DNA from: Rhizophagus prolifer
Lineage: Eukaryota; Glomeromycota; Glomeromycetes; Glomerales; Glomeraceae
Assembly (NCBI GenBank): GCA_019425655.1
Contig: NQWY01028769.1
Location: 1 to 22,892, forward strand
Length of the DNA stretch: 22,892 nt
Direction: 5' to 3'
Position 1 is the stretch's first letter. The number at the start of each line of letters is the position of its first letter. This document shows positions 1 through 9,250 of the stretch, piece by piece. A program made the translations under genes and the position numbers. The notes below the pieces were generated by a model, which had not been told where the DNA came from, did not search any database, and worked only from the letters and a program-made list of their open reading frames with translations.

Positions 1-190
1 GCCTTGTGCCCATTGCAGGTTGTGGTATGCTAAGCCAGAGACTGGACACAAAATCCCTTGGGGTGGTCCTCGTCAAGGTCTTAGTGGTGGTGTGTTAGGT
101 CTCCGCACTGGGTTAAACTTCGAGTGTTAATCTGGTAGATGTGAGCCTCCCTCATAAGTAAATAAAAGTACACTTGCTATCTAAAAGTGG
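1..190 (+). repeat. 3' tail of a SINE-like non-coding unit (partial)
   Basis: This is the right-hand end of a unit that repeats at 935-1152. The block beginning gccttgtgcccattgcaggt at 1 recurs at 935, and a second shared block (cactgggttaaacttcgag at 106 and 1068) runs to the same 18-bp end motif. The segment between the two blocks differs in length and sequence, so this is a diverged copy and not a simple recent duplication. There is no coding content. The left part of the unit lies outside the window. A 3'-UTR of another LINE family is an alternative to a SINE. Confidence 0.7.
173..190 (+). repeat. 18-bp junction motif, copy 1
   Basis: cttgctatctaaaagtgg ends the partial SINE-like unit and precedes the tRNA-like head of the next one. 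It is identical at all four junctions of the array, while the sequence on either side changes. It is therefore either a target-site sequence duplicated at each insertion or a shared 3' terminus used as landing site. Confidence 0.85.
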
Positions 191-195
191 AGGTC

Positions 196-280
196 TGATC
201 GACCTTGGCGTGTTCATCTAGAGCGCGTCCCTCAAATAGCCTGTTTATGGTGAGGTCGTCAGTTCGATTCCTGCCGATCA
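196..280 (+). other. tRNA-like module at head of the SINE-like unit
   Basis: The terminal 6-mers TGATCG (196-201) and CGATCA (275-280) are exact reverse complements and could form an acceptor stem. AGTTCGATTCC at 261-271 differs from the Pol III B-box consensus GGTTCGANTCC at one position, and TAGAGCGCG at 219-227 resembles the 3' side of a tRNA D-arm. The 85-nt span would suit a long-variable-arm tRNA. The T and anticodon stems pair poorly, so this is a tRNA-derived promoter or relic rather than a working tRNA gene. Confidence 0.45.
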
Positions 281-410
281 CAGGAAATTAAAAGAATTAA
301 ATGACGATCGTGATCAGCAATCACGAGTATAATGCTAGGATTAGTGTCGATCCTCTACAGGTATGATCGTCCGTTCTGGGCAGCATTATTGCGAGGTTTG
401 GAGGACTGTT

Positions 411-900
411 CTGGTGGTCACTGAAAACATACCACTGGGGTAGGTAGATGTCTGGGTGGTCACTACGGGTATACCATCTGGGGGTCCAATGTGGCCTGGA
501 TTCAGCCTATAGATGTCTTATAGCTCAGGGTGCAATGACTTTGTAGTAGTTCTGGCTTCGCCTTCTAATAGGTATTAGGCCAACCTGAGTGTTCCCTTGC
601 CGATAGATGTGTAAGGTTGGGCCTGGGTTCGACTCCCAGCATCAGTGCGGTACTGGTTGGCAGGTCATGATGGTTGGTACCATTTGAATATGGCCGAGTC
701 TGTACGTCCAAGTGTCCTTATGTCCTGGTGGTCACTATCTGAATTATACCACTGGGAGGTACTTCGGTACCTAGATTGAGTGTCCGTCACATCTGCGAAA
801 GCTGCTATCGTTGACCATCTGGGGTGGTGATACTGTATAAACCTAATGGAGCAGTACGAATAAATACTGGGTGGTCTACCAAACGATGGTAAACAGTGAG
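411..900 (+). repeat. Dispersed degenerate ctggtggtcac / ataccactgg repeats
   Basis: Similar units start at 411, 452 and 724: ctgg(g)tggtcact, a 10-13 nt spacer, then ataccactggg or a close variant. Weaker versions occur near 818 and 866. The two halves are imperfectly complementary, so each could form a small hairpin. No coding role is seen. Confidence 0.5.
521..646 (+). other. Second tRNA-like/Pol III-box module
   Basis: GGTTCGACTCC at 626-636 is an exact match to the B-box consensus, and it sits in a perfect T-arm: CTGGG (623-627), a 7-nt loop, CCCAG (635-639). An A-box-like TAGCTCAGGGTG lies at 521-532. The A-to-B spacing of about 105 nt is longer than usual for tRNA genes, and I could not find a matching acceptor strand. 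A tRNA-derived internal promoter is likely; a functional tRNA is not. Confidence 0.45.
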
Positions 901-1134
901 TAGGAGGGTTACACCTGGCTTGGAATTTGGTGGTGCCTTGTGCCCATTGCAGGTTGTGGTATGCTAAGCCGGATAACTGTCGGGCTATTACTCCCAAAAT
1001 GGGCCATGCTCTGAGGGTCAGCCCCATTGACAACTTAGCTTAGCGATAGGTGTAATTAGGTAACCAGCACTGGGTTAAACTTCGAGTGTTAACCTGGCCG
1101 ATGAGGGCCTCCCTTATAAGTAAACAAATATACA

Positions 1135-1152
1135 CTTGCTATCTAAAAGTGG
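1135..1152 (+). repeat. 18-bp junction motif, copy 2
   Basis: Exact copy of cttgctatctaaaagtgg between the SINE-like unit and LINE A. The bases to its left (aaatataca) match those left of copy 1 better than those left of copies 3 and 4, as expected if the left context belongs to the SINE-like tail. Confidence 0.85.
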
Positions 1153-1284
1153 ATCTAGTAATCAATCTAGTAATTAACTCTTTCCCGAATTTTTCATTTT
1201 CAAAAAATACTTAGACAATTTTTATCGGTTCTCTTTATTAAATAATATACTTTTACAATAACTTTCTTGCTAGTTTATACAAAT
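1153..1284 (+). promoter_or_regulatory. 5' UTR of LINE A
   Basis: From about 1178 this segment (ctctttcccgaatttttca...) aligns nearly base for base with 9154-9250 and 18336-18442 in copies B and C. Only the first bases after the junction motif vary (atctagtaatcaatctagt here). The near-identity makes it the likely 5' UTR and internal promoter, but no core promoter motif can be named with confidence. Confidence 0.6.
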
Positions 1285-3444
1285 ATGAGTTCCTCTAACA
1301 CTGCCCGTTCTGCTCAATACCCAAGTCTTAACCAACGACGTCCTTCTCGTTCAGTTCCTGTTGTTAAAGTTGTAGTTCCTCCTGTTCCTTCTCGTCCTCA
1401 ACAACCCGTTCAGCAGATACGTTCTCGTGACTTTTCGCCTGAACCTGATAACGAAACTCACAAGCGTACTTGCACTAAAACTGAAACTATGGACGTTGAA
1501 CCAACGATCCCTGCTCCTTCTGCGCCTAATATTACTTCTCCTCCTACTGGTTTTCCTCAAGTTCTACAAGGCCAAGTTGTTAATACCTCTCATCCTGAAA
1601 ATGTCTCTTTGCCTCGTGACACCTCCTTGAACATGTCGCAACACGCTCCTGCTAATAGTAATGATGCGGCCGATCAATCTGCAGGGTCTGCACCACAAGG
1701 CCGTGGTAAAGACAAAGAAGTTACTATTCTCACCCCCCTGAACGTGAAGCAACGCCTGACTTAAATACTGTCATGTTGCGTGTTTCCTCTACTCATTTTT
1801 GGGCTGAGGCTGCCCTGAACCAATTTGAAGCGGTCGTTGCTAAATATAAAACCAAGCGTCAACTTACTGATGATGTCGATCGCTACTTTTCTGCCTTTAC
1901 GTCCTACAACAAAGCTGCAGCTATTTCTGGTGCAGATGACAAGAAACGAGTTAGGATCTGCTTTATGGCCCTGGAGGATCTACAACGAGCCACCTCCGGA
2001 CCTATTGAAGAACTTTCCAGCCTGCTTTTTCATGAATATGATCCTCGCAATGCCCGCATTGAAGAAAATTGTCGTTCCATTTTGGTTACTGACATTCCGC
2101 TCTTCATCAAGGACATTTACCTTCGTGGTGCCTTTTCTCGCTTTGGTAACATCTCTAAATGCAAAATTACTACCAAAAAAGCCTATCAGAATGCAGTCAT
2201 CACTTTTGATTCCTCAGATCCCGTTACCTGCCATTTTTCCACGAACACCTGGTCTGTCTTGTGTCGAGGGTACTGTCTTCGAGTGGTCCCCATTGATTTT
2301 GATGCTGATATGCGTGCTGCTCGCCGTGCTCACATTGCTCTCCTCGCTGGTCTTCCAAAGAATGTTAAAGATGGTGATTTAGTGGAGCTTGCTCGTCGGC
2401 TTAATGCTTCCGCTGTTAATATCCCGCTGTCCCGTAACTCTTACTCGCCCAAGCCCTACGCTTATGTCTCTTTTAATTCAGATGAGCGTATGTCGTGTGC
2501 AATGGAACAATCTTGTGCTTATCAGGATCGTCCGCTTTCTTAGCATCTCCCGGCTGAAGTTACCTCCCTCTGTCACCGTTGTGGACAGAAAAACTGCCTG
2601 CCTGCTTCCTGCCCTTATGCTCCCTCCCACTCTCGCCCTGGTCGTCCTTCTAATACTAATGACCAATTGGACAAATTATACCAGCGGTTTAAACCTGCAC
2701 AGTATCATCCCAACCGCTTTTCCCGCCCTTTGGGCTCCCACTCCCATCCTCCTTTCTGCAATTCCTCTCGTGCTCGTTCGCACTCCCATTCTTGTTCTAA
2801 TCGAGGTCCTTTGTCTAATCGCCCTTCACAGACTTCTCGCCCGTAGAATCGTGTGCACATTCCTCCTCGTGGGGCTAATTGGGACGAGGACATGGATACT
2901 TGCCCTCCAGTTATCCCGGTTTCAGATGCTTCTGTAACCCGGTCAGAAGAAATTGCGGCATTCCGGCAAATGGTCAATGACTTGAACAGCCAAATTGGCG
3001 AATTTCTCTCGCTTGTTTGAAGTCATGATGCTCGCCTCGACACGATTGAACAACATTTGTCCCTCTCACCCTCCGCTCCTGATGCTAACCCTACTCTTGC
3101 CCGCCTGGAGCATGCTAATAACCAATCCGCTAATACTTTAGACGAGTTTAATCACTTCTTCGCCTGCTCTCCCTGATGCTGACATGTTTGAGGCTGGATG
3201 TGACGACTCCTTTGATTCTGTGGCTTCTTACTACACCCCTATTGCCTCCAATCGTCACTGTTCGGCCTTACCTGTTCGACAATTTTCAGTCTCCCAGCCT
3301 ACTCCCTCCCCTTCTACCACTGACCTCACTGCTGCCCTTGCACGCATCGCTGATACTCAACGCTTAGTCATGGAAAAAATGGACTCTCTTGACTCTCCCT
3401 CTAACTCTCAACCTGCTGCGTCGGATTCTTCCGCTCGTCAGTAA
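1285..3444 (+). pseudogene. LINE A ORF1: RRM/zinc-knuckle nucleic-acid-binding protein (broken)
   Basis: The start ATG (1285) is shared by all three copies. The N-terminal 160 residues are Pro/Ser/Thr/Gln-rich and low complexity. After a helical stretch there are two RRM-like domains: about 2076-2295 (SILVTDIPLF, AVITFDSS) and about 2331-2540 (ALLAGLPKNV, YAYVSF). A CX2CX4CX4C knuckle (CHRCGQKNCLPASC) lies at 2571-2612. A basic Ser/Arg/Pro tract and a coiled-coil segment (FRQMVNDLNSQIGEF) follow near 2965-3060. The product would coat LINE RNA in the RNP. Breaks relative to copies B and C: a 1-bp loss near 1737, a TGG-to-TAG stop at 2541, further stops, and a deletion of about 55 bp near 3150. 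It ends TAA at 3442-3444. Confidence 0.85.
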
Positions 3445-6400
3445 TCCCTTTTGCTCTCCTTTTTATATCCTTTCTTAATGATGGATACAAACAAAAATAA
3501 TATATATAATATTGTCCCTCCTCCTGTTACTTTTACCTTCCCTGCTCATCAGTTTAATATTGGAACAATTAATGTTAATGGTATTTCTTCGTCTGTCTCT
3601 TCCCCCAAAATTGATTTTCTTTCTTCCCTTGCGACTGAGTTGCAATTCCATCTTATTTCGTTTCTTGAAACCCACACCTCTCGCTCTTCTTCTCCTCACC
3701 TTTTTTCCTCTTTCGCTAATGCCTATAACTATCAGCAATGGTGGTCTCCTAACTCCCTTCTGATCCTGATAGTGGCATCGGTGTTCTACTCCACTCTTCT
3801 GTTTCCAAATATGTCTACAAATGTAGACAATGGCAGGGTCATTTATTATCCCTGTATTTTCAATTTCCTAGTACTCACCTTTGTGTTATTTTGGCCTATT
3901 GTCCTTCTTACTTCTTTCATCACAAGGACACCTTTACTGCCTTCCTTGACAAATTAAAATTTCTGCTTGATGACGCTTTGTCTCGGGACATTGCTGTCCT
4001 GCTCACTGGGGACTTCAATGCTCGCTACGATGAATTTGTTTCGCATCTTTTGGCCTCTCCTCACACCTTGGTTTTTCATAGGGTCTTTGAATTACTTAAT
4101 CATACTAATTTCAGGAATTTGGCTCCCACTCGCCCGGATGGCTCCCTTACAACAGTGGTTTCGTCTTCAGTCATTGACACCTCTGGTTTTAATGATGCTC
4201 ACGAGTGTGTGCTTGACCATGACTTGCTTTTCACCTCCTTGGACTTTTCCCATTTGACCAGTTTCCATCCTGCTAGCTATCTGAAACAATGTGAACGGTT
4301 TCGCCATCTGTGTGATATTACTAAGGCTACGTCTGACCACAAGTCGGCCTACTGCGCTTCTTTTTCTTCTACTCTTCAGGCTTTGCGTTCTTCCCCTGTG
4401 TACAATCTTGGCTCTCTGAACAGCCTATGGGATCTTTTCCGCAAATGTTTGCTTACTGCCTCTGCTTCTTCCCTCCCTCATGTCAATCAACCTCTATCCT
4501 GGAAACCCAAGCCTCACCCGGATCTGGTCCCATGGATTGAGTTTGCTCGCTTTCTTGATCATTTGTTAATTAAACTTACGTCTGGTTTGTCGGTTGGCCG
4601 TTTGTGTCATCTTACCTCAGTTTGGATGGATACTCGCACTCAGCTTGCTTCCCTGCTTTCTGCTGTGAATTTGGACTTTGATTTATCTGCTCTCCCTATA
4701 TTCTTGGATTTGTCTCTTCCTGCACAATCTACCACCATTGCTCGTCTCCTTGCTGTTTTCCGACCTTTAAAGCGTCTTGTTTCTGCCTCTCTTATTGTTA
4801 AACAAAAATCCGTCCAAACTGGCTCTATGGCTCAGCACTTGCTTGCTCGGGACGATAATTTCCACGCAGCTAAGGGACGTTTTATTGCATCTGCCTTGAA
4901 TCTAGAGTTTCGCTCCATTACTTTGGATCGTGTCCTTGCCTCTGACCCTGATACTGGGCGTCCCGTTTTGCTTTTGGAACCTCGCTCTATTAAGGAGGCT
5001 GCTATTCAACACTTTCAGAATTATATTCAGCCTGCGTCCAATACTTATCAACAGATCTCTGATCTTCCTCTCTCCTGGCAACCGTCTTATGTTCCGCTTG
5101 CACACCTTTCTGCTGATATTTATTTTTCTGTCATAGCTCCTATCGACTTGGATTGCTTACGCTCCACTCTTGTTTCTCTTTCAGCCAAGAAAGCTCCTAG
5201 ACTGTCGGGTATTCTTTATGAACATTTGAAGCTTCTTCCTGATGATGGCCTTTCCCTCCTGTTAGACATTTGTAATACGTGTTTACGTTCTAGTGATATA
5301 CCTAATGAATGGCGTTCCGCGCATGTCTATCCTATCCCTAAGCCTCATGAATTTGATGGTCTTTTGAAGAACACGCGCCCTATCACCTTACTGGAAACTG
5401 CCCGCAAACTTTTAGTTAAAATTGTTACTTCCCGACTTTCAGCGGTCATGGTCTCACACCATTGTCTCCAAGGTGGCAATTTTGCCGGCCTTCCTGGTTG
5501 TTCTACTGCTCCTCTGATCCAACTTTTGGACCAGATTCTTCGTCAATATAAATTTTCTGATGACTCGCAAGAATTGTGGATTGTCTCTCAAGATATTAGC
5601 AAAGCATTTGATTCTGTTGACCTGAATATGTTACGTCTTTGTTTTGAGCGTTTATGTTTTCCTTCTCTCCTTTGTCAATTCCTTTTGTCTCTTTTCACCC
5701 GACGCGATAATCGCATTCTTACTTGTTATGGTACCACCCATTCCTATCGAGTTCGTATTGGTATTGACCAAGGCGAGGTTATCTCGCCTTTACTATGGAC
5801 TATCTATATTGATCCCCTTCTTACTCGGCTTAATTCGGCTTCTCTTTCTCCTTATATTCTTCGCCCTTTAGTTAACCCCTCCCATTTGTCCTCGCCTCTT
5901 CCCTCCTCTGTCCCCCTTAATCATCTCACATATATGGATGACTCTACCCTTATTTCATCTTCTCGCTGTGGTATGACTCACCTTCTTACCTTGTGCCAAG
6001 AATTCTATTTTCTTAATAATACAGCTGCCAATATGGCTAAGTACGTCCTGGTTTCTTCAGAGTGTCCAGGTACTACTGTGGACTTTCCTCTTCCGCGGCC
6101 TTTTGCTGATGCGTCTGTTCCACCTCTGTCTTTGCCCGCTTTGGCCTGTGGGGACTCCTTCTGCTTCCTGGGTGTTTGGTTCAATGTGCCTCTTAGTCCT
6201 AAGTTTGTGCACACTCAAATTTCTAATGAATTTCTTGCTATGGCTTCCATTCTCCGCTATAAGAAATTGGCTCCGCACCATCTGGCTTACTTACATAACT
6301 CAGTTCTTCTCCCACGTGTTGATTTTTGGTCTTTTTCTACGGTGGCGGTTTCTTCCCGGCACAGATTTAATTTGATCCCGTTGTTTACTCACCTGATGCA

Positions 6401-7419
6401 TTCTAAAGTGAACCTTTATATAAGTTTTTAAATGCCTCTTCTTCAGCATCTTCGGCTCGTTTGGCTTTAAAACTTTTGTTTATTTCACATATTCTTGCCT
6501 GGTCGCGTTCTATTCTTTTGGATTCTTCCCTTTCACCGTCTCGTCCTGTTCTGACTGACTGATTCTTTCATACTGTTAAATTTCTTCGCTCTCTTGATAT
6601 TGTGTTTCGGTGTGATTCTCCTCCTTTCCAAAATTTGTCCTGCTTACTCCGATCATGCCCTTGCTCCCGCCTCGTCAAGCTTTAATCTCTGCTCTTACTG
6701 CCCTGGATGCTCTGGAACCTCTTCTTACTCCTGATGGCTCTTCTTTGACTCCCTGACGCTCTTTGCGTGCTTTGTCGATGGTCTCTTCATGTGGCAAAAC
6801 CCCGGCGTGGTTCACGCATTTGCTCTCCTCTGTTTGTGCTGATTCTTTCGAATCCCTTCTTCCGCATTTCCGTCCTGCTTTTCGCCTTAGTGTTGCTCTG
6901 GCTGTTTTCTCTTGGGCCGTGCTTGCCACTTCTTTACCTTCGCATCAAATGTTCTGGGCCTTGTCTTTTCATGGTCCTTCAGGCTCCTTCGTGTTTGGAC
7001 GGATCCTTCAACAATCTGTGGCTTATGCGAACGATAATGCAGCTGTTTTATTCCATTGGCTTCCTTCTCCTGTTTCTCCTTTGAACTCCTCGCCTGCCAC
7101 CCTCTGTCCGGGATGTTCTTTACATGACGCTTCTATCTCAGTATCAGCTTCTCTGCTAAGAAAAACTCATGGTTTTTCTTGTTTCCTGCGGGTTTACTCG
7201 TCTCATACTTTCAAGTTGTCCTTAATGCCCAGTATTTTGCGACCTTCTTTGCGAACGATCGAACTTCTTCCAGCTTGAACTTATATAAATTGCTCTTTGC
7301 CACTTCTATATCCGGGCTTCTCTTTTGGTTCCTCCTTGCTTCCTTCTTATGTTTCGGTTCCTCCTGCTGCTCTTTCTCTTCCCTGCTCTCCAAATTTTAA
7401 TTATTCTGATTTCTCTTCT

Positions 7420-7855
7420 CGTATTTTTTATTTTGTTATTAATGTCACTCCGGTGTCTTCGGCTCTTGCTTCGTCATCCCCTCTAGGTTTCTGTTGGCTG
7501 CAAGTTGACCACCCTGCTTCTCCTCTTATTGTCCAACAAGCTGTTTACCGTTGTAGTCGTGAATGGCCTCTGTCACTCGACTGTTACTTCAATCTCTGCT
7601 TTCCCTGGTACTGAATGCTCCTTCCTCCGCTACTTTAGAACTTTGTGTTTCTTGTCCTGGTTTTCCTTTACTGTTTTCTCGTTTGGCTGCCCGCGGTATC
7701 TCTGCTTATTTGGGCCCTTCTTCTCTGCGTCATCACAACCATCAATTGTGGGTTCTTTTGCTCGGCCTACTGACGTCCAAATCTCTTTCTGTCCGTTTTT
7801 CTCATGATGCTGCTTTGACTTCTCTGCTTGGTCGTGCTACCGAACTGTGTAGCGA
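7420..7855 (+). other. RNase H-like region of LINE A ORF2 without catalytic acids
   Basis: The order of hydrophobic strands, GFCWLQVDHP, an Ala/Leu helix and a C-terminal helix ending in HDAALTSLLGRATELC resembles the RNase H domain of other LINE ORF2s as I recall them. The positions expected to carry TDGS, the helix Glu, TDS and the terminal Asp read INVTP, a Leu/Gln run, CVSC and non-acidic residues. The matching part of copy B (about 16660-17105) lacks the same residues. A frameshift lies inside the region here. The domain assignment is inference from pattern and position. Confidence 0.45.
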
Positions 7856-8219
7856 CCTCTCCACGGTACCTGTGTTTACTCTGCCCTGGTCTCTGTCTGC
7901 GCTTCCTATCCGTTGTTTTTATGGATCCTACCTGCTGGATAACGACCTGAAAACCTTTTTGACTCGCTTTTCTGATGCTTCCAACATCCTACACTTATGT
8001 GCTCTCTTTCGGTTTCCTGAACTCTCGCTGCACTCGTTTTTTGCTGCGGTGGATTGGGCTTCTACCTTCCGTCTTCTTCGCACTGGTCTTACTTATTCAC
8101 ACGCGGCATTGAAGGATGCCTCTTTTTTGGCCTTCAAATCTAAATTGTTTTTCCGCGCCCTTCCCACTTTGGATTACCTCCAGCGACATAAGCCTCATGT
8201 CTACTCGCCCGCGCTGCTT

Positions 8220-8270
8220 TGTTACAATTGTCATTCTGTGATTGAAACCTTTGATCATCTATGGATCTGT
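8220..8270 (+). other. C-terminal CCHC zinc knuckle of LINE A ORF2
   Basis: CYNCHSVIETFDHLWIC fits CX2CX8HX3C, the terminal zinc knuckle common in LINE ORF2 proteins, where it contacts template RNA. Copy B has the same ligands at 17473-17523 (CYNCNATVETFDHLWTC). Confidence 0.75.
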
Positions 8271-8745
8271 TCCGGCCCTAATTGGAATCGACTCTCTGAA
8301 TTTACCTCTCTTATGGCCTCCTTCTGTGATGGTCTTAAATTGGTCTTGCTCGAACGATTTTCTTCTCTTTCGCCTGCACTGTTAACGCCCTTGTTCGATT
8401 CCTCCTACTTCTGTCTTCCTTCTCCTGCTAACGCTCGGTCGACTTTTACTTTGCTACATTTTGTTCAGGGATGGATCCCTGCCTCCTTTACTTCCTCCTT
8501 GGCGTCCTTATCTTGTGGATCTCCCAATGTCATCTCCAAACTGATTTGTTCGCATCTGGCCTCTCTGCAGAAAAATCTTTTTGATAATTTGGAAAAGACG
8601 GTGCGATAAATTTGTCCTCTGGGAAAAATCTCTTGCGATTTCGGCCTGCCTCAAATGGTTCTCTTCTCGTGGCTCTTCTCATGTACCTCGTAGTCCCCCT
8701 CCACCGCTTCATTCTCTCCCGCAACATTCAGCGATTTCTTCTTAG

Positions 8746-9110
8746 ATCTCAGATTCTATAATTTTCAGTCTTCCTGGCTTGGTTTCTCCTGCACATGGTA
8801 TCTTGGATTATGATGAAGCGTCGAACAGTTCGGCTCCATCGGCTTCTCTTTAGGCTTCGGTTCGAGGAGTAGTGGGTGTGGTCGATTAGTTTGCCCGGAA
8901 CTTAGTTTAGTCTTAGATTAGATTGTAGGTTAGGGTATGCGGGAATGGCGTGCTAGTTTAGTTTATAGATTAGTTTATTTCCCGTGCGACTAATTGTACT
9001 TAGTTTTTATTTTTGTTTATTTTTCTCTTGTCTTGTAAATTCGTGTATATATTTATTTGTAGTTAAACATAATCACTTAATAAAATCTTAGCTAAATTGC
9101 TGTTTTGCCC
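8746..9110 (+). promoter_or_regulatory. 3' UTR of LINE A
   Basis: This segment aligns closely with 17950-18312 of copy B. It holds a conserved block (cctggcttggtttctc, then ttggattatgatgaagcgtc), a long ttag/gattag-rich stretch (about 8885-9010) and AATAAA at 9079-9084, and ends aattgctgttttgc. There is no poly(A) tail before the junction motif. It is the likely RNA element read by its own RT when initiating cDNA. Confidence 0.65.
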
Positions 9111-9128
9111 CTTGCTATCTAAAAGTGG
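9111..9128 (+). repeat. 18-bp junction motif, copy 3
   Basis: Exact copy of cttgctatctaaaagtgg between the 3' end of LINE A (aattgctgttttgccc) and the 5' end of LINE B (aactctttctcgaa, after a short variable A/G-rich stretch). Confidence 0.85.
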
Positions 9129-9250
9129 GGAAAAAGTCAAAAAACTCTTTCTCGAATTTTTCGTTTTGAAAAATACTTAGAAAATTTTTATCGGTTCTCT
9201 TTATTAAATAATATACTTTTACAAAAACTTTCTTGCTAGTTTATACAAAT

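Larger units (their letters stand above)
191..1152 (+). mobile_element. Complete SINE-like non-coding unit with tRNA-like modules
   Basis: This unit lies between two copies of the 18-bp junction motif in the same orientation as the LINEs. It has no convincing ORF on either strand. It starts with a tRNA-like module (196-280), has a second tRNA-like T-arm near 623-639, and contains several degenerate ctggtggtcac...ataccactgg units (411, 452, 724, 866). Its final 218 bp match the partial unit at the window start. A tRNA-derived head, absence of coding capacity and a 3' end shared with autonomous elements are SINE features. At about 960 bp it is long for a SINE, so a composite or a LINE-derived non-autonomous element is possible. 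Which LINE mobilises it is inference. Confidence 0.55.
3478..8745 (+). pseudogene. LINE A ORF2: endonuclease-reverse transcriptase (broken)
   Basis: It opens with tandem ATGs at 3478 and 3481, 33 nt after the ORF1 stop and in the same frame. Endonuclease motifs: NIGTINVNGI, LETHTS and GDFNAR (near 4009-4026) and LDHD (near 4215); the IDYTF segment seen in copy B is missing. RT motifs: KKAPRLSGI (canonical KAPGPSG altered), SQDISKAFDSVD (5584-5619), GIDQGEVISPLLW (about 5761-5799), YMDD (5931-5942), FLGVWF (about 6166). Next come a connection region, an RNase H-like region (about 7420-7855) and a CCHC knuckle (8220-8270). The longest open stretch is 3891-6431. Frameshifts relative to B occur near 3753 and 6410, with further breaks to the end near 8745. 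No active enzyme can be made. Confidence 0.9.
1153..9110 (+). mobile_element. LINE copy A: full-length, decayed non-LTR retrotransposon
   Basis: This 7958-bp element spans from one junction motif to the next, with the order 5' UTR, ORF1, 33-nt spacer, ORF2, 3' UTR. ORF1 encodes RRM and zinc-knuckle RNA-binding domains. ORF2 encodes an AP-type endonuclease, reverse transcriptase with YMDD, an RNase H-like region and a terminal CCHC. There are no LTRs, protease or integrase, which fits target-primed non-LTR elements. ORF1 has a frameshift near 1737, stops, and a deletion of about 55 bp near 3150. ORF2 has several breaks but keeps one 846-codon open stretch. The clade within LINEs is not resolved; EN-RT-RNH-CCHC with an RRM-type ORF1 suits I-, R1- or Tad-like groups. 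Confidence 0.93.

Noticed and set aside
191-290. Functional tRNA gene
   Set aside because: T and anticodon stems pair poorly and the module sits exactly at the head of a repeated element; tRNA-derived is the better reading.
411-900. CRISPR-like array
   Set aside because: Repeats are degenerate, irregularly spaced and lie in a eukaryotic transposable-element context.
665-1033. 122-codon open stretch on the minus strand
   Set aside because: It lies across the repeat-derived SINE-like unit, has no recognisable motif, and is composed of worn repeat sequence.
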